Shown here piece by piece: positions 17,744 through 29,117 of a stretch of 64,000 nucleotides of DNA. The stretch is from positions 1,240,001-1,304,000 of the forward strand of contig NZ_PDJJ01000001.1 of the NCBI RefSeq assembly GCF_002563715.1. Reading direction: 5' to 3'. Made by a program: the position numbers and the translations under genes. The notes below the pieces were generated by a model, which made no database searches, had not been told where the DNA came from, and worked only from the letters and a program-made list of their open reading frames with translations. The first letter of the stretch is position 1, and the number at the start of each line of letters is the position of its first letter. The DNA is from Isoptericola jiangsuensis. GTDB lineage: Bacteria > Actinomycetota > Actinomycetes > Actinomycetales > Cellulomonadaceae.

Positions 17744-18622
17744 ATGAGCGACATCGTGTGCCGCGGGCTGGTGCGCATCTTCGCGACCGACGGGGTGGAG
17801 GTGCAGGCGCTGCAGGGCCTGGACCTCACCGTGGAGCGGGGCGAGCTGGTGGCCGTCGTCGGCGCGTCCGGCTCCGGCAAGTCGACGCTGCTCGGCATCC
17901 TGTCGGGCCTGGACACCCCGACCGGTGGCTCGGCGGCCGTGGCGGGCGTCGACCTGTCCACCCTGACCCGTGCCGGGCGGGTGGACTTCCAGCGGCACCG
18001 GGTGGGGTTCGTGTGGCAGCAGACGTCCCGCAACCTGCTGCCCTACCTCACGGCGGCGCAGAACGTGCGGCTCGTGCTGGACGTCGCGCGCACCCCTCGT
18101 GCCGAGCGGGCGTCCCGCACGGCCGAGCTCCTGGACCTGCTCGCGGTGGGGGACGTCGCGGACCGCCTGCCCGGTCAGATGTCGGGCGGTCAGCAGCAGC
18201 GCGTCGCGATCGCCGTCGCGATCGCCAACGCGCCGCAGGTGCTGCTCGCGGACGAGCCGACGGGCGAGCTCGACGAGGCGACCAGCGTCGAGGTCCTCGA
18301 GGCGCTGCGCGGCGTGAACGAGGCCACCGGCGTGACGACCCTCGTGGTCACGCACGACCCGACCGTCTCGGGGCACGTGGCCCGCACCGTGCAGATCCGC
18401 GACGGCCGTACCTCCACCGAGGTGCTGCGCCGCACCGAGACCGGCGCCGACGGCACGCAGACGCACGTCGCGCAGGAGTACGCGGTGCTGGACCGGGTGG
18501 GCCGGCTCCAGCTCCCGCACGAGTTCGTGGAGGCGCTCGACCTGCGCGACCGGGTGCGGCTCGCGCTCGAGCCCGACCACGTGCAGGTCCGGCCGGACCG
18601 TGACGAGGAGGACCCCCGATGA
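17744..18622 (+). CDS. ABC transporter ATP-binding protein (LolD/MacB type) with AbrB-like C-terminal tail
   Basis: Residues 1-235 form a MacB/LolD-class ATPase: Walker A GASGSGKST (40-48), signature MSGGQQQRVAIAVA, Walker B VLLADEPTGELDEAT and H-loop VVTHDP. About 50 further residues are unusual for the class. They contain YAVLDRVGRLQLPHEFVEAL and then DRVRLALEPDHVQVRPD. The pattern hxDRxGRLxLPxEFhxxL...Vxhxhexxxhxh resembles an AbrB/MazE-type swapped-hairpin domain. A TTGGAGGA ribosome site lies 5 nt before ATG 17744. The gene sits just after the two FtsX permeases and presumably energises them. Confidence 0.88.
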   Translation: MSDIVCRGLVRIFATDGVEVQALQGLDLTVERGELVAVVGASGSGKSTLLGILSGLDTPTGGSAAVAGVDLSTLTRAGRVDFQRHRVGFVWQQTSRNLLPYLTAAQNVRLVLDVARTPRAERASRTAELLDLLAVGDVADRLPGQMSGGQQQRVAIAVAIANAPQVLLADEPTGELDEATSVEVLEALRGVNEATGVTTLVVTHDPTVSGHVARTVQIRDGRTSTEVLRRTETGADGTQTHVAQEYAVLDRVGRLQLPHEFVEALDLRDRVRLALEPDHVQVRPDRDEEDPR

Positions 18623-19338
18623 CCACGGACCGGACACCGGCACCCGGCTCCCGGCCGGACCCCGTGCTGCGCTGCGCGGACGTCACCCGGACCTTCGGGC
18701 GGGGCGACGCCCGCGTGCACGCCCTGCAGGGGGTGACGCTCGGCGTGCGGCCCGGCGAGCTGCTCGTGGTGCGCGGCCCGTCGGGTTCCGGCAAGACGAC
18801 GCTGCTCCACGTCCTCGGCGGGCTCGACGCGCCCACCGCGGGCCGGGTCTGGCTGGGGGAGCGGGAGCTGACGGCGCTGCCCGCCGACGACGTCCTGGCG
18901 GCCCGCCGCGACGAGATCGGCTACGTGTTCCAGGCGTTCGGGCTGGTGCCGGTGCTGTCCGCGGCGGAGAACGTGGAGGTGCCGCTGCGGCTGCGGCGGG
19001 TGCCGCCCGCCGAGCGGGCCGCCCGGGTGGCCGACGCCCTGGAGCGGGTCGGGCTGGCCGGGCACGCCGACCAGCGGCCGTACGAGCTGTCGGGCGGGCA
19101 GCAGCAGCGGGTCGGCATCGCGCGCGCCCTCGTGGCGGCGCCCCGGGTGCTGCTCGCCGACGAGCCGACGGGACAGCTGGACTCGGCCACGGGGCGGCGG
19201 GTGATGGACCTGCTGCGCGAGCTGGTGCACACCGCCGGCACGGCCGCCGTCGTGACCACGCACGACCCGGAGCTGGTGGCGCGGGCGGACCGCGTGGTGG
19301 ACCTGCACGACGGGTCCCTGCGCACGTCCGACCGGTGA
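18619..19338 (+). CDS. ABC transporter ATP-binding protein (LolD/MacB type)
   Basis: This 239-residue ATPase has Walker A GPSGSGKTT, signature LSGGQQQRVGIARAL, Walker B VLLADEPTGQLDSAT and H-loop VVTTHDP, the standard LolD/MacB set with no extra domain. ATG 18619 overlaps the stop of the other ATPase gene (ATGA). Two different ATPases encoded with two different FtsX permeases suggest an asymmetric complex or two exporters made from one transcript. The gene ends 1 nt before a CRP-type site that opens the next transcription unit. Confidence 0.9.
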   Translation: MTTDRTPAPGSRPDPVLRCADVTRTFGRGDARVHALQGVTLGVRPGELLVVRGPSGSGKTTLLHVLGGLDAPTAGRVWLGERELTALPADDVLAARRDEIGYVFQAFGLVPVLSAAENVEVPLRLRRVPPAERAARVADALERVGLAGHADQRPYELSGGQQQRVGIARALVAAPRVLLADEPTGQLDSATGRRVMDLLRELVHTAGTAAVVTTHDPELVARADRVVDLHDGSLRTSDR

Positions 19339-19339
19339 T

Positions 19340-19355
19340 TGTGACGCAGGTCACA
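19340..19355. promoter_or_regulatory. CRP/GlxR-type operator (TGTGA-N6-TCACA)
   Basis: TGTGACGCAGGTCACA is a perfect match to the palindromic consensus bound by CRP-family regulators, GlxR in actinobacteria. It begins 1 nt after the exporter ATPase stop and about 130 nt upstream of the probable oppA -10. The distance suggests cAMP-dependent activation or a looping role. The CRP/GlxR gene is not in the window. Confidence 0.65.
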
Positions 19356-19441
19356 CCACTTCGCCCACGAAACCGCTTGCGCTGGTCGTGATGTGTCAGG
19401 CGCGTTCCAATCAGGTCACGATCGGGCCAAGCGCGCCCCAC

Positions 19442-19475
19442 AGGTGACGGGGGCCACCTTATGAGGGGTTAGGCT
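19442..19475 (+). promoter_or_regulatory. Candidate promoter and operator of the second peptide-binding gene
   Basis: A TAGGCT -10 (19470-19475) is preceded by AGGTG-N8-CACCT (19442-19459), an inverted repeat covering the -35 zone and possibly an operator. The leader is about 85 nt and ends in AGGAGGA (19558-19564). Confidence 0.4.
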
Positions 19476-19567
19476 CCTTCGCGATCGTGCCGCGAGTGCA
19501 GACCCGCACCCGCGAACAGCAGACCCGGGCATCACCCCGGGCCGTGCACACCTACCCAGGAGGACAC

Positions 19568-21190
19568 GTGACCCCTCGTCGACTTGCAGGAATCGGGGCT
19601 TTCACCCTTGCCTCGGCGCTCCTGCTCTCCGCGTGCGGCAGCTCCGGCTCCGACGACTCCGACTCGGCCGCGACCGGCGACGACGCCGCCGCCGGCACGG
19701 GCATCGTCTCGGTCAGCAGCGGTGAGCCGCAGAACCCCCTGACCCCCGGCATGACCAACGAGGTCTACGGCGGTCTCGTGGTCAAGAACATCTACTCGGG
19801 CCTCGTCTACTACGACGCGGACGGCGCCATCCAGAACGAGGTCGCGGAGTCCATCGAGTCCGAGGACAACAAGACCTGGACGATCACCCTCCAGGACGGC
19901 TGGACGTTCTCCGACGGCACCCCCGTCACCGCCAGCTCCTTCGTGGACGCCTGGAAGTACACGGCGAACCTCGAGAACGCCCAGAACCAGCAGTACTTCT
20001 TCAACGGCTTCGAGGGCTTCTCGTTCGAGGAGAACTCCGACATCGCGGTGGAGGCCACCGACGACCTGACGATCACCGCGGAGCTCTCGGTCCCGTCGGC
20101 CGACTTCCCGCTGTGGCTGGGCTACTCGGCGTTCTACCCGCTGCCCGAGTCGTTCTTCGAGAACCCCGACTCCTTCAACGAGGAGCCCGTCGGGAACGGT
20201 CCCTACGTCATCGACTCGTGGACGCACGACCAGGAGATCAGCCTGGTCCCGAACGAGTCCTACGAGGGCCCCCGCACGCCGGCCAACGGCGGCCTGGACC
20301 TCGTCGCCTACACCGAGGAGGACACCGCGTACAACGACCTCCTCGGCGGCAACCTCGACGTCCTGCCGAACGTCCCGTCGTCGGCCTTCGCGACCTTCGA
20401 GGACGAGCTGGGCGACCGCGCCGTCAACCAGCCGGCCGCGCTCATCCAGGTCGTCAACGTGCCCGAGTGGCTGCCCGAGTTCCAGGGTGAGGCCGGCGTC
20501 ATGCGTCGCCAGGCCATCTCGCTGTCGATCGACCGCGACACCATCACCGAGCAGCTCTACAGCGGCTCGCGCACCCCGGCCAAGGACTTCACCTCGCCCG
20601 TCATCGACGGCTACTCCGAGGACATCCCGGGCTCCGAGGTCCTCACCTACGACCCGGAGCAGGCCAAGGAGCTGTGGGACGAGGCCGAGTCCATGGACCC
20701 GATCGGCGACTACACGCTGAACATCGCCTCCAACGCCGACTCGGACCACCAGGACTGGATCGACGCGGTCTGCACCACGATCCGTCAGGACCTGGAGATC
20801 GGCTGCGAGTTCGCGCCCTACACCACCTTCGACGAGTTCCTCGACGCCCGTGACAACGGCAAGGTCGAGGGCCTCTTCCGCGGTGGCTGGCAGGCCGACT
20901 GGCCGTCGATGAGCAACTTCCTCGGCCCGATCTACGGCACCGGTGCCGGCTCGAACGACGCCCAGTACTCCTCGGAGGCGTTCGACGCCAAGCTCGCCGA
21001 GGCCGCCGCCGCCCCGGACACCGACACGGCGACCACCCTCTACAAGGAGGCGCAGGAGATCCTGTTCGCCGACCTGCCCGGCATCCCGCTCTGGTACCAG
21101 AACGCGACCGGCGGCTACAGCGAGAACGTCGAGAACGTGGCGTTCGGCTGGGACAGCGACCCGATCCTGTACCAGATCTCCAAGCAGTGA
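19568..21190 (+). CDS. Oligopeptide ABC transporter substrate-binding lipoprotein (OppA type)
   Basis: This 540-residue lipoprotein has signal MTPRRLAG...SALLLSAC with lipobox Cys 23, then an Asp/Ser/Ala linker and an SBP family-5 domain. The domain contains GWTFSDGTPVTASSFVDAWKYT and NPDSFNEEPVGNGPYVIDSW, the hallmarks of OppA, the closer DppA relatives being more divergent. It binds oligopeptides at the cell surface for the permeases at 21469 and 22388. GTG 19568 is set by AGGAGGA 4 nt upstream and by the signal peptide. A CRP-type site lies upstream and two strong hairpins downstream. Confidence 0.94.
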   Translation: MTPRRLAGIGAFTLASALLLSACGSSGSDDSDSAATGDDAAAGTGIVSVSSGEPQNPLTPGMTNEVYGGLVVKNIYSGLVYYDADGAIQNEVAESIESEDNKTWTITLQDGWTFSDGTPVTASSFVDAWKYTANLENAQNQQYFFNGFEGFSFEENSDIAVEATDDLTITAELSVPSADFPLWLGYSAFYPLPESFFENPDSFNEEPVGNGPYVIDSWTHDQEISLVPNESYEGPRTPANGGLDLVAYTEEDTAYNDLLGGNLDVLPNVPSSAFATFEDELGDRAVNQPAALIQVVNVPEWLPEFQGEAGVMRRQAISLSIDRDTITEQLYSGSRTPAKDFTSPVIDGYSEDIPGSEVLTYDPEQAKELWDEAESMDPIGDYTLNIASNADSDHQDWIDAVCTTIRQDLEIGCEFAPYTTFDEFLDARDNGKVEGLFRGGWQADWPSMSNFLGPIYGTGAGSNDAQYSSEAFDAKLAEAAAAPDTDTATTLYKEAQEILFADLPGIPLWYQNATGGYSENVENVAFGWDSDPILYQISKQ

Positions 21191-21196
21191 CGCCGA

Positions 21197-21244
21197 CCCG
21201 GGCCGGTCGTCGCGGGGGTCGATCACCGCGATGACCGGCCCGGG
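21197..21244 (+). terminator. 19-bp hairpin after OppA gene
   Basis: 21197-21215 pairs with 21226-21244 with a single mismatch and a 10-nt loop, 6 nt after the oppA stop. Confidence 0.7.
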
Positions 21245-21250
21245 CCACCG

Positions 21251-21329
21251 AGCGGTCGGCACGGTCCTGCCCGGACCGCCGCCGACCGCTCGTCGCGCGG
21301 GCGGGGAGGCCCCACGGGCCTCCCCGCCC
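21251..21329 (+). terminator. Two further hairpins in the oppA-permease gap
   Basis: AGCGGTCGGC (21251-21260) pairs with 21281-21290, with a nested GGTCC/GGACC. A perfect 14-bp hairpin with a 3-nt loop follows (21299-21312 with 21316-21329). With the hairpin at 21197 there are three stacked structures. Confidence 0.6.
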
Positions 21330-21424
21330 CACCGCTGTTCCCGCGGCCCCACCGGGCCGCGCCCGACGGCCCCCACCGGGGCCGCACCTCGCGGCCTGAC
21401 CGGGCCGCAGCACCGTGCAACCCG

Positions 21425-21430
21425 TAGCCT
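21425..21430 (+). promoter_or_regulatory. Candidate -10 (TAGCCT) for the second permease operon
   Basis: TAGCCT lies after the stacked hairpins and 38 nt before ATG 21469. It suggests that the permease and ATPase genes have their own promoter. Confidence 0.35.
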
Positions 21431-21468
21431 GGGGTGATCCCTCCGGGCCCACGAGGAGAACTTTTCGC

Positions 21469-22395
21469 ATGCTCTGGTATCTCGGACGCAGGCTCCTGCA
21501 GGTGATCCCTGTGTTCCTGGGGGCCACCCTCCTGCTCTACGCCCTGGTGTTCCTGCGCCCCGGCGACCCCGTGGCCGCGCTCGGCGGCGAACGTGGTCTG
21601 CCCGAGGCGGTGCAGGACCAGATCCGCGCCGAGTACAACCTGGACCAGCCGTTCATCGTCCAGTACCTGCTGTTCCTCAAGGGCGTCGTGACGCTCGACT
21701 TCGGCGTCGACTTCCGTGGTCGCGAGATCTCCGACGTCATCGCCAGCGCGTTCCCCGTCACGATCCAGCTCGCCCTCATGGCGCTCCTCATCGAGGCCGT
21801 CTTCGGCATCGCCTTCGGTCTGTGGGCCGGCATGCGCAAGGGCGGCATCTTCGACGCCACGGCGCTCGTCGTCAGCCTGTTCTTCATCGCGGTCCCGACG
21901 TTCGTCGTCGGCTTCGTCATGCAGATCGTCGTCGGCGTCAAGCTCGAGTGGCTGCCCGTCACCGCGGGACGAGATCCCGACGTCGTCAGTCTGCTGATGC
22001 CCGCCATGGTGCTCGCGGCGACGTCGTTCGCGTACGTCCTGCGCCTGACCCGCACGTCGGTCGCGGAGAACCTGTCCGCCGACTACGTGCGCACCGCCCG
22101 TGCTCGCGGCCTGCGCCGGTCCCAGGTGACCGGCCGCCACGTGCTGCGCAACTCCCTCATCCCCGTGGTGACGTTCCTCGGCGCCGACATCGGTGCGCTC
22201 ATGAGCGGCGCGATCATCACCGAGGGCATCTTCAACATCAACGGCGTCGGCGGCACGCTCTACGACGCGATCACCCGCGGCGAGTCCATCACCGTCGTCT
22301 CGCTCACCACCGTGCTCGTGCTCGTCTACATCGGGGCGAACCTCCTCGTGGACCTGCTGTACGCCGCCCTCGACCCGAGGATCCGCTATGCCTGA
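21469..22395 (+). CDS. Oligopeptide ABC transporter permease (OppB type)
   Basis: This 308-residue protein of typical OppB length begins MLWYLGRRLLQVIPVFLGATLLLYALVFLRPGDPV and has about six membrane helices. Its EAA loop reads RTSVAENLSADYVRTARARGL...RHVLRNSLIPVVTF. ATG 21469 is the family start; a GAGGAG lies about 11 nt upstream, and longer in-frame extensions are not conserved-looking. It pairs with the OppC-type gene, whose ATG overlaps this stop by 8 nt. Confidence 0.95.
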   Translation: MLWYLGRRLLQVIPVFLGATLLLYALVFLRPGDPVAALGGERGLPEAVQDQIRAEYNLDQPFIVQYLLFLKGVVTLDFGVDFRGREISDVIASAFPVTIQLALMALLIEAVFGIAFGLWAGMRKGGIFDATALVVSLFFIAVPTFVVGFVMQIVVGVKLEWLPVTAGRDPDVVSLLMPAMVLAATSFAYVLRLTRTSVAENLSADYVRTARARGLRRSQVTGRHVLRNSLIPVVTFLGADIGALMSGAIITEGIFNINGVGGTLYDAITRGESITVVSLTTVLVLVYIGANLLVDLLYAALDPRIRYA

Positions 22396-23364
22396 GAACC
22401 GTTACGACGCCCCGGGCGCGCCGGTCACCACCCCGCGACCCGGCCAGGAGCGCTACACCGCCGCCTTCGACGAGGGCGGGCTCGGCGCCGTCGACGCCGT
22501 CAAGACCGACGAGGCCCCCACCAGCCTGTGGCGGGACGCGTGGCACCAGATGCGGCGCCGCCCGCTGTTCTGGGTCGCCGGCGTGATCATCGTCGTCGTC
22601 GTGCTGGTCGCGGCGTTCCCGTCCTGGTTCACCTCGCTGGACCCGCGCCTCGACTGCAACCTTGCCGACGCGCTCGGCGGCCCCGAGGCGGGCCACCCGT
22701 TCGGGTTCGACCGCCAGGGCTGCGACATCTACACCCGCACCATCTACGGCGCCCGTGCGTCGGTGGTCGTCGGCGTGCTCACCACCCTCATGGTCGTCGT
22801 CATCGGCACGGCCATGGGTGCCATCGCCGGGTACTACGGCAAGTGGTTCGACACGATCCTGTCGCGTACCACCGACATCTTCTTCGCGATCCCGCTGGTC
22901 CTCGGCGCCATCGTCATCATGTCGCTGTCGCAGAACCGGACGGCCTTCACCGTCGCGTTCGTGCTCGCGATCTTCGGCTGGCCGCAGATCGCCCGCATCA
23001 CGCGCGGCACCGTGCTGTCGGTGAAGAACAACGAGTACGTCACGGCCGCGAAGTCGCTCGGCATGGGCAAGGGCAGGATCCTGCTCCAGCACGTGCTGCC
23101 CAACTCGGCCGCGCCGATCATCGTCTACGCGACCGTCGCGCTCGGCCAGTTCATCGTGGCGGAGGCCACGCTGAGCTTCCTCGGCATCGGTCTGCCGCCC
23201 TCGACGGTGTCCTGGGGCGGTGACATCTCCGCCGCGCAGGCCGCGATCCGCACCGCGCCGGAGATCCTGCTCTACCCGGCCGCCGGGCTGGCGATCACCG
23301 TGCTCGGATTCATGATGATGGGCGACGTCGTGCGCGACGCCCTCGACCCGAAGGCTCGCAAGCG

Positions 23365-23368
<4 letters not shown>
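22388..23368 (+). CDS. Oligopeptide ABC transporter permease (OppC type)
   Basis: This 326-residue protein has a hydrophilic tail of about 55 residues, a first helix (LFWVAGVIIVVVVLVAAF), and the OppC hallmark HPFGFDRQGCDIYTRTIYGARAS. The BPD core has EAA loop RGTVLSVKNNEYVTAAKSLGM...HVLPNSAAPIIV. It is the second membrane half of the importer. The start overlaps the OppB-type gene and the stop overlaps the ATPase gene start. Confidence 0.95.
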
Positions 23369-25110
<1,742 letters not shown>

Positions 25111-25122
25111 CCCCGCACCACG

Positions 25123-25167
25123 CAGGACGCCGACGGGCCACCGGCCCGTCGGCGTCCTGTTGCGTTT
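25123..25167 (+). terminator. Strong rho-independent terminator of the second peptide importer
   Basis: A perfect 17-bp stem (25123-25139 with 25143-25159) with a 3-nt loop is followed by TTGCGTTT. This is the clearest intrinsic terminator in the window. Confidence 0.92.
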
Positions 25168-25201
25168 GCCGGTCGGGGCGAATCGGGTGAAGGTGACGGA
25201 C

Positions 25202-26941
25202 ATGGCACGCCGATCGACCCTCGCCCCGACCGTGTTCTACCCGGCCGCCGGCCTGATCCTGCTCTTCGTGCTCGCGGCGGTGATCTTCACCGACTCCGTC
25301 GCGGCCGTCATGGACACGCTCCAGGCGAGCGTCATCAGCGCCTTCGGCTGGTACTACGTCGTCGCCGTGGCCGCGTTCGTCATCTTCGCGATCTTCGTCG
25401 GGCTCAGCCGGTTCGGCGAGATCACGCTCGGCCCCGACGACGAGGAGCCCGACTTCCGGCTCCCCGTCTGGTTCGCGATGCTGTTCGCCACGGGCATGGG
25501 GATCGGCCTCGTCTACTACGGCGTCGCCGAGCCGCTGTCCCACTTCGTGTCCCCGAAGCCCGGCGTCGGCGGCGAGGAACCCGCGCTCGCCCAGGCGGCC
25601 GTCGGGCAGACCTACGTGCACTGGGGCCTGCACGCCTGGGGCATCTACGTCGTCATCGGGCTCGCGCTCGCCTACGCCATCCACCGCAAGGGCCGCCCCG
25701 TCTCCATCCGCTGGGCCCTCGAACCGCTCCTCGGGGACCGCGTCAAGGGACGCCTCGGCGACGTCATCGACGTCCTCGCTATCTTCGGCACCGTGTTCGG
25801 CGTCGCGACGTCCCTCGGCCTCGGCGTCCTCCAGGTCGCCGCGGGCCTCGACTACCTCGACGTCGCCGACCCGTCCACCGCCCTCGAGATGGGCCTCATC
25901 GCCGGCATCACCGCCCTCGCCGCACTGTCCGTCGCGTCCGGCCTCGAACGCGGCATCAAGTGGCTGTCCAACGCCAACATGATGCTCGCCGGCGTCCTGG
26001 CCCTCTCCGTGCTCGTCCTCGGCTCGACCCTGTTCCTGCTGCGCGAGTGGGTGCAGTCCATCGGCTACTACCTGCAGAACGTCATGTTCCTGACGTTCGA
26101 CACCCTCGCGTTCCGCGGCGCGGAAGGCCTCGCCTGGGAGTCCGACTGGACGATCTTCTACTGGGGCTGGTGGATCTCCTGGGCGCCCTTCGTCGGCCTC
26201 TTCATCGCCCGCATCTCCCGCGGGCGCACCGTGCGCGAGTTCGTGCTGGGCACCCTCCTGGTCCCGATGGTCGTCACCACGATCTGGTTCAGCATCTTCG
26301 GCGGGTCCGCCATCCACCAGGAACGTGCCGAGCCGGGCTCCATGCTCGACCCCGTCACCGGCGCCGTGAACACCGACACCGCGATGTTCCAGCTGTTCGA
26401 GCACATGCCCGGCGGCGGGACGTGGATGGCGATCGCCGCGATGGTGCTCGTCGTCGTGTTCTTCGTGACGTCCTCCGACTCCGGGTCGTTCGTCGTCGAC
26501 ATGCTCTCCCACGGCGGCGACCAGAACCCGCCCCTGTGGTCGCGTCTCTTCTGGGCGGTGCTCCAGGGCGGCGTCGCCGCGGCCCTGCTGTTCGCCGGCG
26601 GCCTCCAGTCCCTCCAGACGGCGTCCATCCTCACCGCCCTGCCGTTCTCCGTCGTCATGGTCGGGATGGTGCTGTCCGTCTGGAAGGCGCTCGACGGCGA
26701 GTACAAGGAGATCACCCGCGCCGAACGACGCCTGCGCCGCCGCGAGCTCACCGAGCACGTCACCGAGCAGGTCACGGAGCACGTGACCGAGCACTTCGGC
26801 CAGCTCACCGGCCAGGTGCCCGTCTTCACCAGGACGCGAGAGGACGACGGCGACGGTGCTCCGGCCCGCCGCAGGCGCGTGCTGCCACCCCGTCGCCGAC
26901 GTGAGGGATCTGACGAACCGCCGTCGGACACCTCCGGGTAG
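25202..26941 (+). CDS. BCCT family betaine/choline/carnitine transporter
   Basis: This 579-residue, 12-helix secondary carrier has BCCT hallmarks: GMGIGLVYYGVAEPLSHF, HWGLHAWGIYVVIGLALAY, and WTIFYWGWWISWAPFVGLFIARISRGRTVREF, which holds the Trp-rich family signature. Family members take up compatible solutes with Na+ or H+. The cytoplasmic C-terminus is long and charged and includes the short repeat TEHVTEQVTEHVTEHF (about residues 516-531), possibly an osmosensing or coiled-coil tail as in BetP. ATG 25202 is chosen (weak AAGGTGA upstream); GTG 25187 is an alternative. Confidence 0.93.
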   Translation: MARRSTLAPTVFYPAAGLILLFVLAAVIFTDSVAAVMDTLQASVISAFGWYYVVAVAAFVIFAIFVGLSRFGEITLGPDDEEPDFRLPVWFAMLFATGMGIGLVYYGVAEPLSHFVSPKPGVGGEEPALAQAAVGQTYVHWGLHAWGIYVVIGLALAYAIHRKGRPVSIRWALEPLLGDRVKGRLGDVIDVLAIFGTVFGVATSLGLGVLQVAAGLDYLDVADPSTALEMGLIAGITALAALSVASGLERGIKWLSNANMMLAGVLALSVLVLGSTLFLLREWVQSIGYYLQNVMFLTFDTLAFRGAEGLAWESDWTIFYWGWWISWAPFVGLFIARISRGRTVREFVLGTLLVPMVVTTIWFSIFGGSAIHQERAEPGSMLDPVTGAVNTDTAMFQLFEHMPGGGTWMAIAAMVLVVVFFVTSSDSGSFVVDMLSHGGDQNPPLWSRLFWAVLQGGVAAALLFAGGLQSLQTASILTALPFSVVMVGMVLSVWKALDGEYKEITRAERRLRRRELTEHVTEQVTEHVTEHFGQLTGQVPVFTRTREDDGDGAPARRRRVLPPRRRREGSDEPPSDTSG

Positions 26942-26995
26942 GATGGACCGGCCCCGGACTCCCGGTGCCGCCCTCCCACGGAAAGAGAACCGTAG

Positions 26996-28906
<1,911 letters not shown>

Positions 28907-28916
28907 TCCTGTGGTG

Positions 28917-29040
28917 AACCCGACGGGGACGCCGGGACCCTCGTCGCGAGGCGGCCATCCGGCCGCTCGTACCTCGCGACCTCCCGCCAGGCCCGACCAG
29001 CCTCGCGACGAGGGTCCCGGCGTCCCCGTCGTCGTCGGGT
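28917..29040. repeat. Large hairpin element with perfect 31-bp arms between typA and mshB
   Basis: 28921-28951 is the exact reverse complement of 29001-29031, with one further matching pair inside (28952/29000). Just outside, ACCCGAC (28917-28923) matches GTCGGGT (29034-29040) after a small right-side insertion. The loop is about 48 nt and unrelated to the core of the elements at 52.4 and 52.7 kb. It begins 10 nt after the typA stop and could act as a terminator, but it is much longer than one needs to be. It may instead be a copy of a dispersed palindromic repeat. Confidence 0.85.
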
Positions 29041-29117
29041 CCGGTGCGGCGCCGGCTCCGGACACGGTCAGCGACGGCGGGTCCCCGTCCCTCGGGACGG
29101 CCGCCTGCGACCCGAGC

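Noticed and set aside
11890-18033. Very long minus-strand open frame (about 2047 codons) across the FtsX genes
   Set aside because: It is a high-GC shadow of real plus-strand genes. The translation is Ala/Thr/Ser/Arg low complexity with no domain, while the plus frames show clear permease and ATPase motifs.
28914-29117. N-terminal extension of MshB
   Set aside because: The frame is open but consists of the 31-bp inverted repeat plus low-complexity sequence; known MshB proteins begin shortly before the AHPDDE motif.
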